DNA of 15,314 nt from an uncultured Collinsella sp. (GTDB lineage: Bacteria; Actinomycetota; Coriobacteriia; Coriobacteriales; Coriobacteriaceae). Below the pieces are notes generated by a model. It had not been told where the DNA came from and ran no database searches. It saw only the letters and a program-made list of their open reading frames with translations. Each line of letters opens with the position of its first letter. Position 1 is the first letter of the stretch. The position numbers were made by a program, and so were the translations under genes. This document shows positions 1-7,771 of this stretch, in pieces. The stretch lies in assembly GCA_900544865.1 (NCBI GenBank), contig UQXA01000043.1:1-15314 (forward strand). The letters run 5' to 3'.

Positions 1-2
1 GC

Positions 3-47
3 GCATAAAGAAAGCCTCCCATTTCTCATGTCCAAGAAATGGGAGGC
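3..47 (-). terminator. Intrinsic terminator downstream of ppc
   Basis: A perfect 13-bp stem, GCCTCCCATTTCT (14-26) against AGAAATGGGAGGC (35-47), has an 8-nt loop. Read on the minus strand it is followed by the T-rich run CTTTCTTTATG (3-13). It lies about 94 nt after the ppc stop codon in the right orientation, and no other gene lies between. The 48-140 stretch is the presumed ppc 3' untranslated region; I see no gene in it. Confidence 0.85.
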
Positions 48-140
48 AGTTCAGAAGTGCGCAGCGAGGGCTTCTTGCATGTCCGAGGACGTGCCTAAAA
101 GTAAACTGATGGCGGGCCCGGACGACTACAGGGCTATCGA

Positions 141-2954
141 TTACCCCGTGTTCTGCAATCCTGCCGAGACGCCGGTCACAGTCGAAAGAATCAGGCTCAT
201 GTACTCGGCCTTCTTCTCCTCGGCCATCTCGTCCTGGTTCATACGCACCTCGCGAAGGGCGCGGACCTGGGCGATGGACAGGGCGTCAACGTAGGGGTTA
301 CGCACGCGAACGGCGCAGCCGAGCACGCGACGGCGCTGCAGCGGCCACTCGTCACCGACGATGGCAAGAACCCACTTACGCGTGAGCTGCATCTCGGTAA
401 AGACCTTCTCGGACAGATCCTGGCGATCGCCCAGGTGCAGATACATCTTGGCGATGCGCTGGTCGGTCTTGGCGATCGACATCTCGATGTTGTCGATAAA
501 GGTGCGGAAGAACGGCCACTCCTGGTAGGCAGCCTTGAGCTGGTCAAGGTCGCCCAGCTGCTCGCAGGCGGTGCCCAGGCCGTACCAAGCGGCCAGGTTA
601 ATGCGCGCCTGACTCCAGCTGAAGATCCACGGAATGGTACGCAGGTCGTCGAGCGACTTGGCGCCCAAGCCGCGCTTGGCGGGACGCGAGCCAATCGGCA
701 GCAGACCGACCTCGGTCAGCGGCGTCACGGTCGAGAACCACGGTGTAAAGTCCTCGGTGTTCAGCAGGTCCAGATAGCGCTCGTGGCTTGCGGCGTTAAG
801 CTTCTCGGCCATATCCCAGAACTTCTGCGTGGTCTCGGTGTTAGTCTTCTCGACACTCGGGGCCGACTGCAAAAGCGTTGCGGCGGCAACGGACTCAACA
901 TGGCGCTGAGCCAGCGTGCGGTTGCCGTAACGGGCAAAGATGACCTCGCCCTGCTCGGTGAGCTTAAAGAAGCAGTTGACCGAACCCTTGGGCTGCGCCA
1001 GCACGGCCTTGTTGGCCGGGCCGCCGCCACGGCCCACGGCACCGCCGCGACCGTGCATGAGCACCAGGTCGATATCGTTCTTCTCTGCCCACTTGGCGAT
1101 GCGCTCCTGCGCGGAGTGCAGCGCAAGCATGGCCGTGGTAGGACCGGCATCCTTGGAGGAGTCGGAATAGCCCAGCATGACCTCCATGCGGCGGTTGGTC
1201 TGAGCAAGGCGCTTTTGCACCACAGGCAGCGTAAGCATCTGGTCGAGCACGTCGACGCAGCCCTCGAGGTCCTCGAGCTGCTCGAACAGCGGGATCACGT
1301 CGAGCTCGGGGACATCCTCCTCGTGTGCAAAGGACAGGTGGGCAAGCTCAAAGACGTCGGCCACATGCTGGGCGCTCTTGGTGAACGAGATGATGTAGCG
1401 GTGCGCCATCTTCTTGCCGTAGCGCTTTTGGATGGAGCCGATAGCGCGGAAGGTATCGATGACCTCGCGCGTCATGGGCTGCAGGTCGCCGTGGATACCG
1501 TTCTCGTGGATATCCTTGAGGGCGCGGGCGTGCACCACGGAGTGCTGACGGAACTCCATCTCGACCATATGGAAGCCGAAGGACTCGACCTGCCAGATAA
1601 TGGTCTGGACCGGGCCGTAGGCAGCACGGACGGCACCGCAGGCGGCCAGGGAGCGCTGAACGACACGCAGGTCATCCAGGAACTCATCGGCGCTGTGGTA
1701 CATGGTGTCGGTGATGCGACGCACGGTGGCGTTCAGACGGTCGGCCATGACGAGCATGACGGCGCGATGCGGCTCGTGCTCGGAGATCAGCTCGGCACGT
1801 GCGGTGTACTGGGTGCTCATCTCGACCTGATGGTTCCACAGGTTGATGAGCTCGGCAGACGGCTTGCTGTAGGTGGCCTCGAGCGTGAGGTTGCGGCCAA
1901 TGTGGCGGCACTTGTCCTCGAGCTTGAGCACCATGTGGGTGAAGTACTTGGCGGCGACCTCACGGCTCACCTTGGCGGTGACGTTGGGGTTACCGTCGCG
2001 GTCGGAACCGATCCAGCTGCCGGGATGGAAGAACGCCGGGCACAGCGGCGGCACGGTACCGGCCTTGTCGCCCAGCACCCAGTCGTCAAAGCGACGATAG
2101 ATGACGGGGATGACGTCGAACAGCGTGTTATCGAAGATGTCGATGATGGTATCGGCTTCCTCGACCGGCGTGGGCTTCTTGAGCGCGATGGGGCTCGTAC
2201 GCACCAGGGCGTCGATCTCCTGCAGCATATGGCGCTCGTTCTCCACCAGGTCGGAGCCGCCCAGACGCGGACGCTCCTCCAGCAGGTTAGAGATACGGCG
2301 AATCTTGCCCTCGACGGCCTTACGACGGGCCTCGGTGGGATGCGCGGTAAAGACGGGGTGGAACTCAAGCTTGCCGAGCAGCTCGTTGGCGCCCTCGACG
2401 CCCAGCTCATTCACCAGCTGGTGATAGGCGACGGTGAGCTCGTTGGCGGGATCGACCTCGGTATCGGTCGACGCACCGGCCTCGCGCTCGCGCAGCTGCG
2501 CCACACGGTAGTTCTCCTCCGACAGGTTTGCCAGATGGAAGAAACTCGTAAAGGCGCGGACAATGACCTGCTGCTTATCGAGCGGCAGGCTGTCGATCAG
2601 ATCGACGACCTCACGAAATGCCACGGCGGTGGGCTCGTCGGCGGTGGGCACGCCCTGCTCGTCGACGGCCTCGTCTGCAGCGCGGGTACCGGGGTTGCCG
2701 GCATTGACCACAATCTCGGCCGACAGGATCTTGTCGAACAGGTCCGCGATCTCGGGATCATACTCGCTAAGCACACGACGCTCCAGGCGCAGGAACAGCG
2801 CCAGATTATCGCGCAGCTCCTCGGGGATCTCGATCTCGGCGAGACGCTCCCTGGACTCGGCATTCGAGCCGATTCGGTTAACGAGGCGGTTGACCACGGC
2901 AGCGACGCGCGCCGCGGCTTCGGGTACAGACTGGTTGCTTAGGTTCTCAGCCAC
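141..2954 (-). CDS. ppc: Phosphoenolpyruvate carboxylase
   Basis: The enzyme carboxylates phosphoenolpyruvate with bicarbonate to oxaloacetate and phosphate in the cytoplasm, refilling C4 acids for biosynthesis and fermentation to succinate. Family signatures are all present: FTAHPTE around residue 203 with the catalytic His, SDRDGNPNV around 317, GYSDSSKDAG around 595, HGRGGAVGRGGGP around 634, PWIFSWSQARINLAAWYGLG around 775, and the conserved C-terminal QNTG. At about 937 residues it is longer than the E. coli enzyme (883), mainly through an Ala/Glu-rich insert near residues 85-115. I chose the GTG at 2954: GGAGG (2959-2963) stands 4 nt before it. The in-frame ATG at 2966 has AAGGAGGA directly abutting it, with no spacing. 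It is monocistronic, with its own promoter and terminator. Confidence 0.97.
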   Translation of the reverse strand: MAENLSNQSVPEAAARVAAVVNRLVNRIGSNAESRERLAEIEIPEELRDNLALFLRLERRVLSEYDPEIADLFDKILSAEIVVNAGNPGTRAADEAVDEQGVPTADEPTAVAFREVVDLIDSLPLDKQQVIVRAFTSFFHLANLSEENYRVAQLREREAGASTDTEVDPANELTVAYHQLVNELGVEGANELLGKLEFHPVFTAHPTEARRKAVEGKIRRISNLLEERPRLGGSDLVENERHMLQEIDALVRTSPIALKKPTPVEEADTIIDIFDNTLFDVIPVIYRRFDDWVLGDKAGTVPPLCPAFFHPGSWIGSDRDGNPNVTAKVSREVAAKYFTHMVLKLEDKCRHIGRNLTLEATYSKPSAELINLWNHQVEMSTQYTARAELISEHEPHRAVMLVMADRLNATVRRITDTMYHSADEFLDDLRVVQRSLAACGAVRAAYGPVQTIIWQVESFGFHMVEMEFRQHSVVHARALKDIHENGIHGDLQPMTREVIDTFRAIGSIQKRYGKKMAHRYIISFTKSAQHVADVFELAHLSFAHEEDVPELDVIPLFEQLEDLEGCVDVLDQMLTLPVVQKRLAQTNRRMEVMLGYSDSSKDAGPTTAMLALHSAQERIAKWAEKNDIDLVLMHGRGGAVGRGGGPANKAVLAQPKGSVNCFFKLTEQGEVIFARYGNRTLAQRHVESVAAATLLQSAPSVEKTNTETTQKFWDMAEKLNAASHERYLDLLNTEDFTPWFSTVTPLTEVGLLPIGSRPAKRGLGAKSLDDLRTIPWIFSWSQARINLAAWYGLGTACEQLGDLDQLKAAYQEWPFFRTFIDNIEMSIAKTDQRIAKMYLHLGDRQDLSEKVFTEMQLTRKWVLAIVGDEWPLQRRRVLGCAVRVRNPYVDALSIAQVRALREVRMNQDEMAEEKKAEYMSLILSTVTGVSAGLQNTG

Positions 2955-2998
2955 GTTTCCTCCCATTCCTCCTTCTATGCACGTAACATGCGATATTC

Positions 2999-3004
2999 AT
3001 TATA
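2999..3004 (-). promoter_or_regulatory. Putative ppc -10 box (TATAAT)
   Basis: A consensus TATAAT followed by G lies about 45 nt upstream of the ppc GTG and would give a leader of roughly 35-40 nt. The -35 position at a 17-nt spacing reads GCCGAA, a poor match. A short GCGC-TGATT-GCGC inverted repeat (3026-3038) overlaps that position. The rest of 2955-3110 holds no gene that I can see. Confidence 0.6.
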
Positions 3005-3111
3005 GGCACTCGGCAAAAACTTTCGGCGCTGATTGCGCTTTACCACACAAAAGTATTTTCTGCATTGCAAGGGTTTTGCCCTAAATGGTCGTATTTCTCG
3101 GTGGGCGGCAT

Positions 3112-3153
3112 ACGCAAACGGGGGCATTCCGCATAAAAGCGAAACACCCCCGT
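3112..3153 (-). terminator. Probable intrinsic terminator downstream of hisS
   Basis: ACGGGGG (3118-3124) pairs with CCCCCGT (3147-3153). The stem continues inward with G-U pairs to about 15 bp around a loop of about 6 nt. Read on the minus strand it follows the hisS stop codon by about 57 nt. The U tail is weak (TTTGCGT), so termination may be partial. A smaller CGCTCG-CCG-CGAGCG hairpin (3160-3174) precedes it. Confidence 0.65.
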
Positions 3154-3210
3154 AACAATCGCTCGCCGCGAGCGGGACATGTTAGCGGGTCCGCAGCTCA
3201 AAAAGATGCG

Positions 3211-4524
<1,314 letters not shown>

Positions 4525-4566
4525 GGGCAAACACCTTTCTTTTGTATCGCGTCATAGATAGTGGAC

Positions 4567-4572
4567 ATTATA
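4567..4572 (-). promoter_or_regulatory. Putative hisS -10 box (TATAAT)
   Basis: A perfect TATAAT lies 42 nt upstream of the hisS ATG and leaves a leader of about 36 nt, too short for a T-box riboswitch. The -35 position at a 17-nt spacing (4590-4595) reads CGCCGC and is already inside the left arm of the first large palindrome. The repeat cluster therefore abuts, and may have replaced, the upstream half of the promoter. Confidence 0.6.
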
Positions 4573-4589
4573 CGGCACAAAGCAGCAAC

Positions 4590-4649
4590 GCGGCGGCGCG
4601 TCTGACCGAACGAGGGTATGGGGACTCGTTCGGCCAGATGCGCCGCCGC
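4590..4649. repeat. Large palindrome 1 of an intergenic repeat cluster
   Basis: The arms 4590-4614 and 4625-4649 are complementary at 23 of 25 positions. The two exceptions are C/T changes that leave a G-U pair on one strand. The loop is 10 nt (4615-4624), and TGGGGAC spans its right edge (4619-4625). The arms begin GCGGCGGCGCG and end in CGAACGAG. No T-run follows on either strand, so it does not look like a simple terminator. It is plausibly a REP-like element. Confidence 0.8.
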
Positions 4650-4655
4650 TGTTTG

Positions 4656-4719
4656 TGACCCGTTTTCCTCCGTCCCCTTCGGATCACGTGATCTGTTGGG
4701 GACGGAGGAAAACGGATCA
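4656..4719. repeat. Large palindrome 2 with nested GATCACGTGATC core
   Basis: The arms 4656-4677 and 4698-4719 match at 21 of 22 positions, including 18 perfect consecutive pairs (CCGTTTTCCTCCGTCCCC). The 20-nt centre contains the perfect 12-bp palindrome GATCACGTGATC (4682-4693), so the unit could form a hairpin within a hairpin. The right arm carries TTGGGGACGGAGG, which recurs exactly at 12926-12938. The outer edge supplies the TGA that ends the truncated MFS gene. Confidence 0.85.
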
Positions 4720-5136
4720 TTTCGTAGGCCCGTGACCGCCTTGGAAACCGAATGATGGTACGAGCATCCATTCGGCTTCCAGGGCAGCCACGGACAGAAC
4801 GGAGCGAACAGAAAAGAGCACGTAGACCTGCCACAGCTCACCGACAAAGCTCATGCCGGCAAGAACGGCAGAGGTGGCGATTACAGTGAGGGAGCCCAAA
4901 ACGCGACCGCTTACTTTATCGGCAACATGACCGATCACAAGTGAGCCGATAACGCTCACCACGGTGGAGATGGCGTTGGAGATGTTGTACTGCGCAAGCG
5001 TGATGCCCAGGTCGCTGACGACGAGCGGCTGAAACAGGCTCATGCAGTTAACGAAAATCGTGTAGCACGTGGCCATGATGACAAAGCCGGAAGCCACCAC
5101 GAGCCAGCCGGGGAAGAACTTACGCTGCTGGGACAT
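4717..5136 (-). pseudogene. MFS transporter, truncated to its N-terminal quarter
   Basis: The 139-residue frame starts at ATG 5136 with AAGGAG 5 nt upstream. It reads as the start of a major facilitator permease: helix 1 (about residues 11-31), helix 2 (about 50-71), the motif-A-like loop GHVADKVSGRVLG (69-81), helix 3 (about 78-97), and the opening of helix 4 (LWQVYVLF, 101-108). A full MFS protein has about 400 residues and 12 helices. Similarity ends near residue 110 (about 4806). The remaining codons are non-membrane in character, contain palindrome 3, and stop at a TGA inside palindrome 2. No continuation is visible in the other minus-strand frames. It lies 39 nt after the amidohydrolase stop, so it was probably the permease of that operon. 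A functional short protein is unlikely. Confidence 0.78.
4742..4781. repeat. Palindrome 3 of the cluster, inside the MFS remnant tail
   Basis: TGGAAACCGAATG (4742-4754) pairs with CATTCGGCTTCCA (4769-4781) at 12 of 13 positions, with a 14-nt loop. It falls in the last 30 codons of the truncated MFS reading frame, where the protein no longer resembles a transporter. That suggests these codons are repeat sequence and not gene sequence. Confidence 0.65.
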
Positions 5137-5175
5137 ACTGCTCCTTTTTAAACAAACGAGTAGCAAGATTGGGTG

Positions 5176-6471
5176 CTACCGGTGGTCGGCGATGTAGCCC
5201 AAAGCGACTGCCGCATAAGCCGCGGCACCAAGTGGCAGCTCGGCATCGCTAAAACGTGCCTTGGGATGATGCTGAGCAAAATGCTCGTCCGTATCAGTCA
5301 CGGCAGCGCCCACGGTAAAGTACGCACTCGGGATCTCACTCGAGATCAACGCGAAGTCCTCACTCGCCATGGCGTGGAACAGCGGCAGGAAGGTGGCCTT
5401 GGGCAGTGTCGCACCCACATAGCCAAGTGAAGCCTGGGTCATATTGTCATCGAGTACCAGCGGCGGAACATCCGAGAGCGTCTCGATAGTCGCCGGCGTA
5501 CGATAGGTCGTGGCAACGCCTTTGACGACCTCCGCGATGCGGGTCTTGAGGTGCTCCATGAGCTTGACGTCGAAGCCACGCAGCGTTCCCTCGAGCACAC
5601 AAGTGTCGGGGATGACATTTGCGGCCTGACCGCCGGCGAACTTGCCAACGGTAAGCGCGACCTCCTTGGCCGCCGGCACCTCGCGGGAGATGAGCTCCTG
5701 AAGCGCCAGATGCACATGGACGCCGGCCGTGATGGGGTCGATGCAGATCTCGGGGCTCGAGCCATGGCCGCCCTTGCCCTGAAGCGTGACGCGAAAACCG
5801 TACACGCCCGAAAGCGCCGGGCTCCCATAGAGCACCAGGCCAAGCGGCGACTGGCTGTTGACATGCATGGCAAAGGCCGCCTGAGGGCGCGGGTTCTGCA
5901 GCAGGCCGTCGGCGATGGCTGCGCGTGCCCCCTCAAAGGTCTCCTCGCCCGGCTGGAACAGCAATTTCACCGTGGCGTTGGCCTCCACAAGCTCGGCCTC
6001 GCGGGCCTTGAGCAGGCGCGCCGCACCAAGCAGCGCCGTCGCGTGCATATCGTGACCGCAAGCGTGCATGCAGCCGTTGGTGGATGCAAAGGGCTCGCCG
6101 GATTCCTCGGCAACGGGCAGGGCGTCCATGTCGCCACGAAGCATGATGACCGTACCGGCCTGCTCATTCGTGCAGATGCCATTGCCTTGGGCCGCGGCGG
6201 CACCGGCGCCGACAAGGCCCACAACGCAGGAACCATCGACGAGCGTAGCAAATGGGATGTCCATCTCGGTCAGGCGCGCTTGGATATACGTAGAGGTCTG
6301 CGGGAGGCTATTACCCAGCTCGGGCATCTGATGTAAATCGTGTCGCCACGCAGCGAGCTCATCTGCAAAAGCCTGAGCTTCTGCAACAAGACCGTCACCG
6401 ATAGCGGTCTGCGCCGCCGCGGTGGCCTTGGGCGCTGATTGCGGTTGAAGATCGGACAGTGCTGGTGCCAT
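5176..6471 (-). CDS. M20D family amidohydrolase / N-acyl amino acid hydrolase
   Basis: This is a predicted cytoplasmic dinuclear-metal peptidase of the M20D group, whose members remove acyl or aminobenzoyl groups from amino acids (hippurate, N-acetyl-amino acid and indole-acetyl-amino acid hydrolases). Visible are WRHDLHQMPELG (residues 42-53), LRGDMDALPVAEESG (111-125), the metal-ligand CGHDMHAT (138-145), LFQPGEE (171-177), AMHVNS (201-206), the dimerisation-domain GKGGHGSSP (232-240), MASEDFA (368-374) and an HHP near 401-403 likely to supply the last ligand. The length of 431 residues is typical. I chose ATG 6471 because GGAGG lies 6 nt upstream; an 18-codon extension to a TTG has no such site. 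No signal peptide is visible. The substrate cannot be told from sequence. Confidence 0.92.
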   Translation of the reverse strand: MAPALSDLQPQSAPKATAAAQTAIGDGLVAEAQAFADELAAWRHDLHQMPELGNSLPQTSTYIQARLTEMDIPFATLVDGSCVVGLVGAGAAAAQGNGICTNEQAGTVIMLRGDMDALPVAEESGEPFASTNGCMHACGHDMHATALLGAARLLKAREAELVEANATVKLLFQPGEETFEGARAAIADGLLQNPRPQAAFAMHVNSQSPLGLVLYGSPALSGVYGFRVTLQGKGGHGSSPEICIDPITAGVHVHLALQELISREVPAAKEVALTVGKFAGGQAANVIPDTCVLEGTLRGFDVKLMEHLKTRIAEVVKGVATTYRTPATIETLSDVPPLVLDDNMTQASLGYVGATLPKATFLPLFHAMASEDFALISSEIPSAYFTVGAAVTDTDEHFAQHHPKARFSDAELPLGAAAYAAVALGYIADHR

Positions 6472-6501
6472 AGATGCCCTCCAGTAACGTTTTTGCAGCA
6501 A

Positions 6502-6523
6502 GCACTTTGATAGCGTAAAGTGC
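6502..6523. promoter_or_regulatory. 22-bp operator-like palindrome upstream of the amidohydrolase
   Basis: GCACTTT (6502-6508) and AAAGTGC (6517-6523) are perfect inverted repeats separated by 8 nt, centred about 41 nt upstream of the amidohydrolase ATG. There is no T-run, and the stem is short for a terminator. The geometry suits a dimeric regulator. I could not assign a convincing -10/-35 pair nearby, so the role is inferred. Confidence 0.45.
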
Positions 6524-6549
6524 AAGGTACTACTTTAAGGGCGACACAT

Positions 6550-6574
6550 AAAAAATGCCGCCCCGGGAGGCGGC
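6550..6574 (-). terminator. Intrinsic terminator downstream of the DMT transporter
   Basis: On the minus strand GCCGCC-TCCCGG-GGCGGC (6557-6574) is followed by ATTTTTTATG. It begins 12 nt after the stop codon of the DMT transporter and separates that gene from the amidohydrolase operon. Confidence 0.88.
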
Positions 6575-6586
6575 GCAACAAATTGT

Positions 6587-7570
6587 TTACAATTGCGGAC
6601 GCGGCTTTCGACGCAAAAAATCGAAATGCGTCTCGCTCAAGATAATCGAAAGAAAGATGAGCGCGAAGCCGGCGAGCAGGCGCGAGGTGAGCGCCTCCCC
6701 CATCAGCAGCACCGAGAACAGCACACCCGAAGGCGACTCCATCGAAAGGAGCAGTGAGCCCGTCGAGGCCGAGACATGCGCCAGGCCGACGTTTTGGATG
6801 AGCAGAGCCACACACGTACAGCCCACCGATAGAAACGCCATCACACCGATAAAGCTCGGCGTCCACACGGACAGCGGCGCTTGGGTCTCGAATAACAGCG
6901 ACGAGATCAGGCTCAGCACGCCGTTGCCCACAAACATCCAAAACGTGATGACGTTGATGTCCATCTTGCGGCCGTACTTGGCGGTCACCGCCATCTGGAT
7001 GGCAAAGAAGACCGCGCCGCCCAGTGTGATGACATCGCCGACATTGAACTCGACGCTATCGAGCGCCACCAGGCCAATGCCCGCCAGGCACAGCAACGCG
7101 GCGCCCAAGTTGTAACGGGTAAGCTTTTCGCCGCTCAGGAAATAGCTCGCGAACGGCACAAGGATGCAATACGTGCCCGTCAAAAAAGCATTCTTGCCCG
7201 CCGTAGTATGTGCCAGACCGACCGTCTGCAACGCATAGGCCGCCCACATGAGCACGCCCATACTCAGGCCAACGATCAGGTTGCGAGCGTTGAGGTGCGC
7301 GATGATGCGCTTGTGGAAGATGAAAAACATGACCAACGCCGCAGGCAGAAAGCGCACGTAGAGCAGTTCGAACACCGGAATGGTGTCGAGCGCGTCCTTC
7401 ATGGTCGTAAAGGAGTAGCCCCAGACGACTGCCACCGAAAGCAGCAGGACTTTCCAGAACAGCGGCGAGCGAGCGCCGGCGCCGCGGGAGGTGCCGCCCG
7501 CGCCCAGGTCCTCGCGAGCAACAGGGCTATCGGGCATCATTTCGATATTGTCAGTGGCATGCTGGGCCAT
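6587..7570 (-). CDS. DMT superfamily (EamA-type) transporter
   Basis: This is an inner-membrane transporter of the drug/metabolite superfamily. It has two tandem EamA repeats (about residues 40-170 and 180-312), each with about five hydrophobic helices, ten in all. Typical features are VVWGYSFTTMKDAL after helix 1 (49-62), GLAHTTAGKNAFLTGTYCILVPF (starting at 118) in repeat 1, and the matching GLAHVSASTGSLLLSMESP (262-280) in repeat 2. A Gly/Ser-rich cytosolic tail of about 35 residues precedes helix 1, and the basic tail RRKPRP closes the protein. ATG 7570 is supported by GAGG 7 nt upstream. It stands alone between two terminators. No clear promoter is visible in 7571-7636, so expression may depend on read-through or a weak promoter. 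Members export amino acids or other metabolites; the substrate is unknown. Confidence 0.9.
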   Translation of the reverse strand: MAQHATDNIEMMPDSPVAREDLGAGGTSRGAGARSPLFWKVLLLSVAVVWGYSFTTMKDALDTIPVFELLYVRFLPAALVMFFIFHKRIIAHLNARNLIVGLSMGVLMWAAYALQTVGLAHTTAGKNAFLTGTYCILVPFASYFLSGEKLTRYNLGAALLCLAGIGLVALDSVEFNVGDVITLGGAVFFAIQMAVTAKYGRKMDINVITFWMFVGNGVLSLISSLLFETQAPLSVWTPSFIGVMAFLSVGCTCVALLIQNVGLAHVSASTGSLLLSMESPSGVLFSVLLMGEALTSRLLAGFALIFLSIILSETHFDFLRRKPRPQL

Positions 7571-7636
7571 AGGGCATCCTCGCGCTCAATCTGGGCGTGG
7601 TGTCCGCACGCGCATGGCTGCGTGCCGCCTCATGGT

Positions 7637-7677
7637 CAAATAAAAGCAGGGCGCACCGGACCCCCGGCACGCCCCGC
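7637..7677 (-). terminator. Strong intrinsic terminator of the YhgE/Pip operon
   Basis: On the minus strand a 14-bp stem (arms 7664-7677 and 7646-7659, three G-U pairs) with a 4-nt loop is followed by TTTTATTT. It lies 94 nt after the stop of the second YhgE/Pip gene. The intervening 7678-7771 shows no gene. Confidence 0.88.
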
Positions 7678-7771
7678 TACTGTAGCAACAACCAAGCAGC
7701 CCGTGCAATTCACTACGCTAAAGCATCGGGTTGGAAGATCTCGATGTTCCGACGGCGTTTACGTTGCTGAA

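Noticed and set aside
28..294. 88-codon plus-strand frame over the ppc terminator and 3' end
   Set aside because: Its start lies within the loop and arm of the terminator hairpin, and the rest is antisense to ppc.
435..2942. 835-codon open frame on the plus strand opposite ppc
   Set aside because: It mirrors ppc codon for codon, lacks a recognisable domain and a ribosome binding site, and is the usual by-product of GC-biased codon use. ppc itself has every family motif.
4525..4600. T-box or other riboswitch upstream of hisS
   Set aside because: The likely leader is only about 36 nt, with no specifier loop or antiterminator bulge.
4656..4719. Palindrome 2 as an ordinary terminator for the amidohydrolase-MFS transcript
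   Set aside because: No T-run follows the stem on either strand, and the nested GATCACGTGATC centre is not typical of terminators. It may still stall polymerase.
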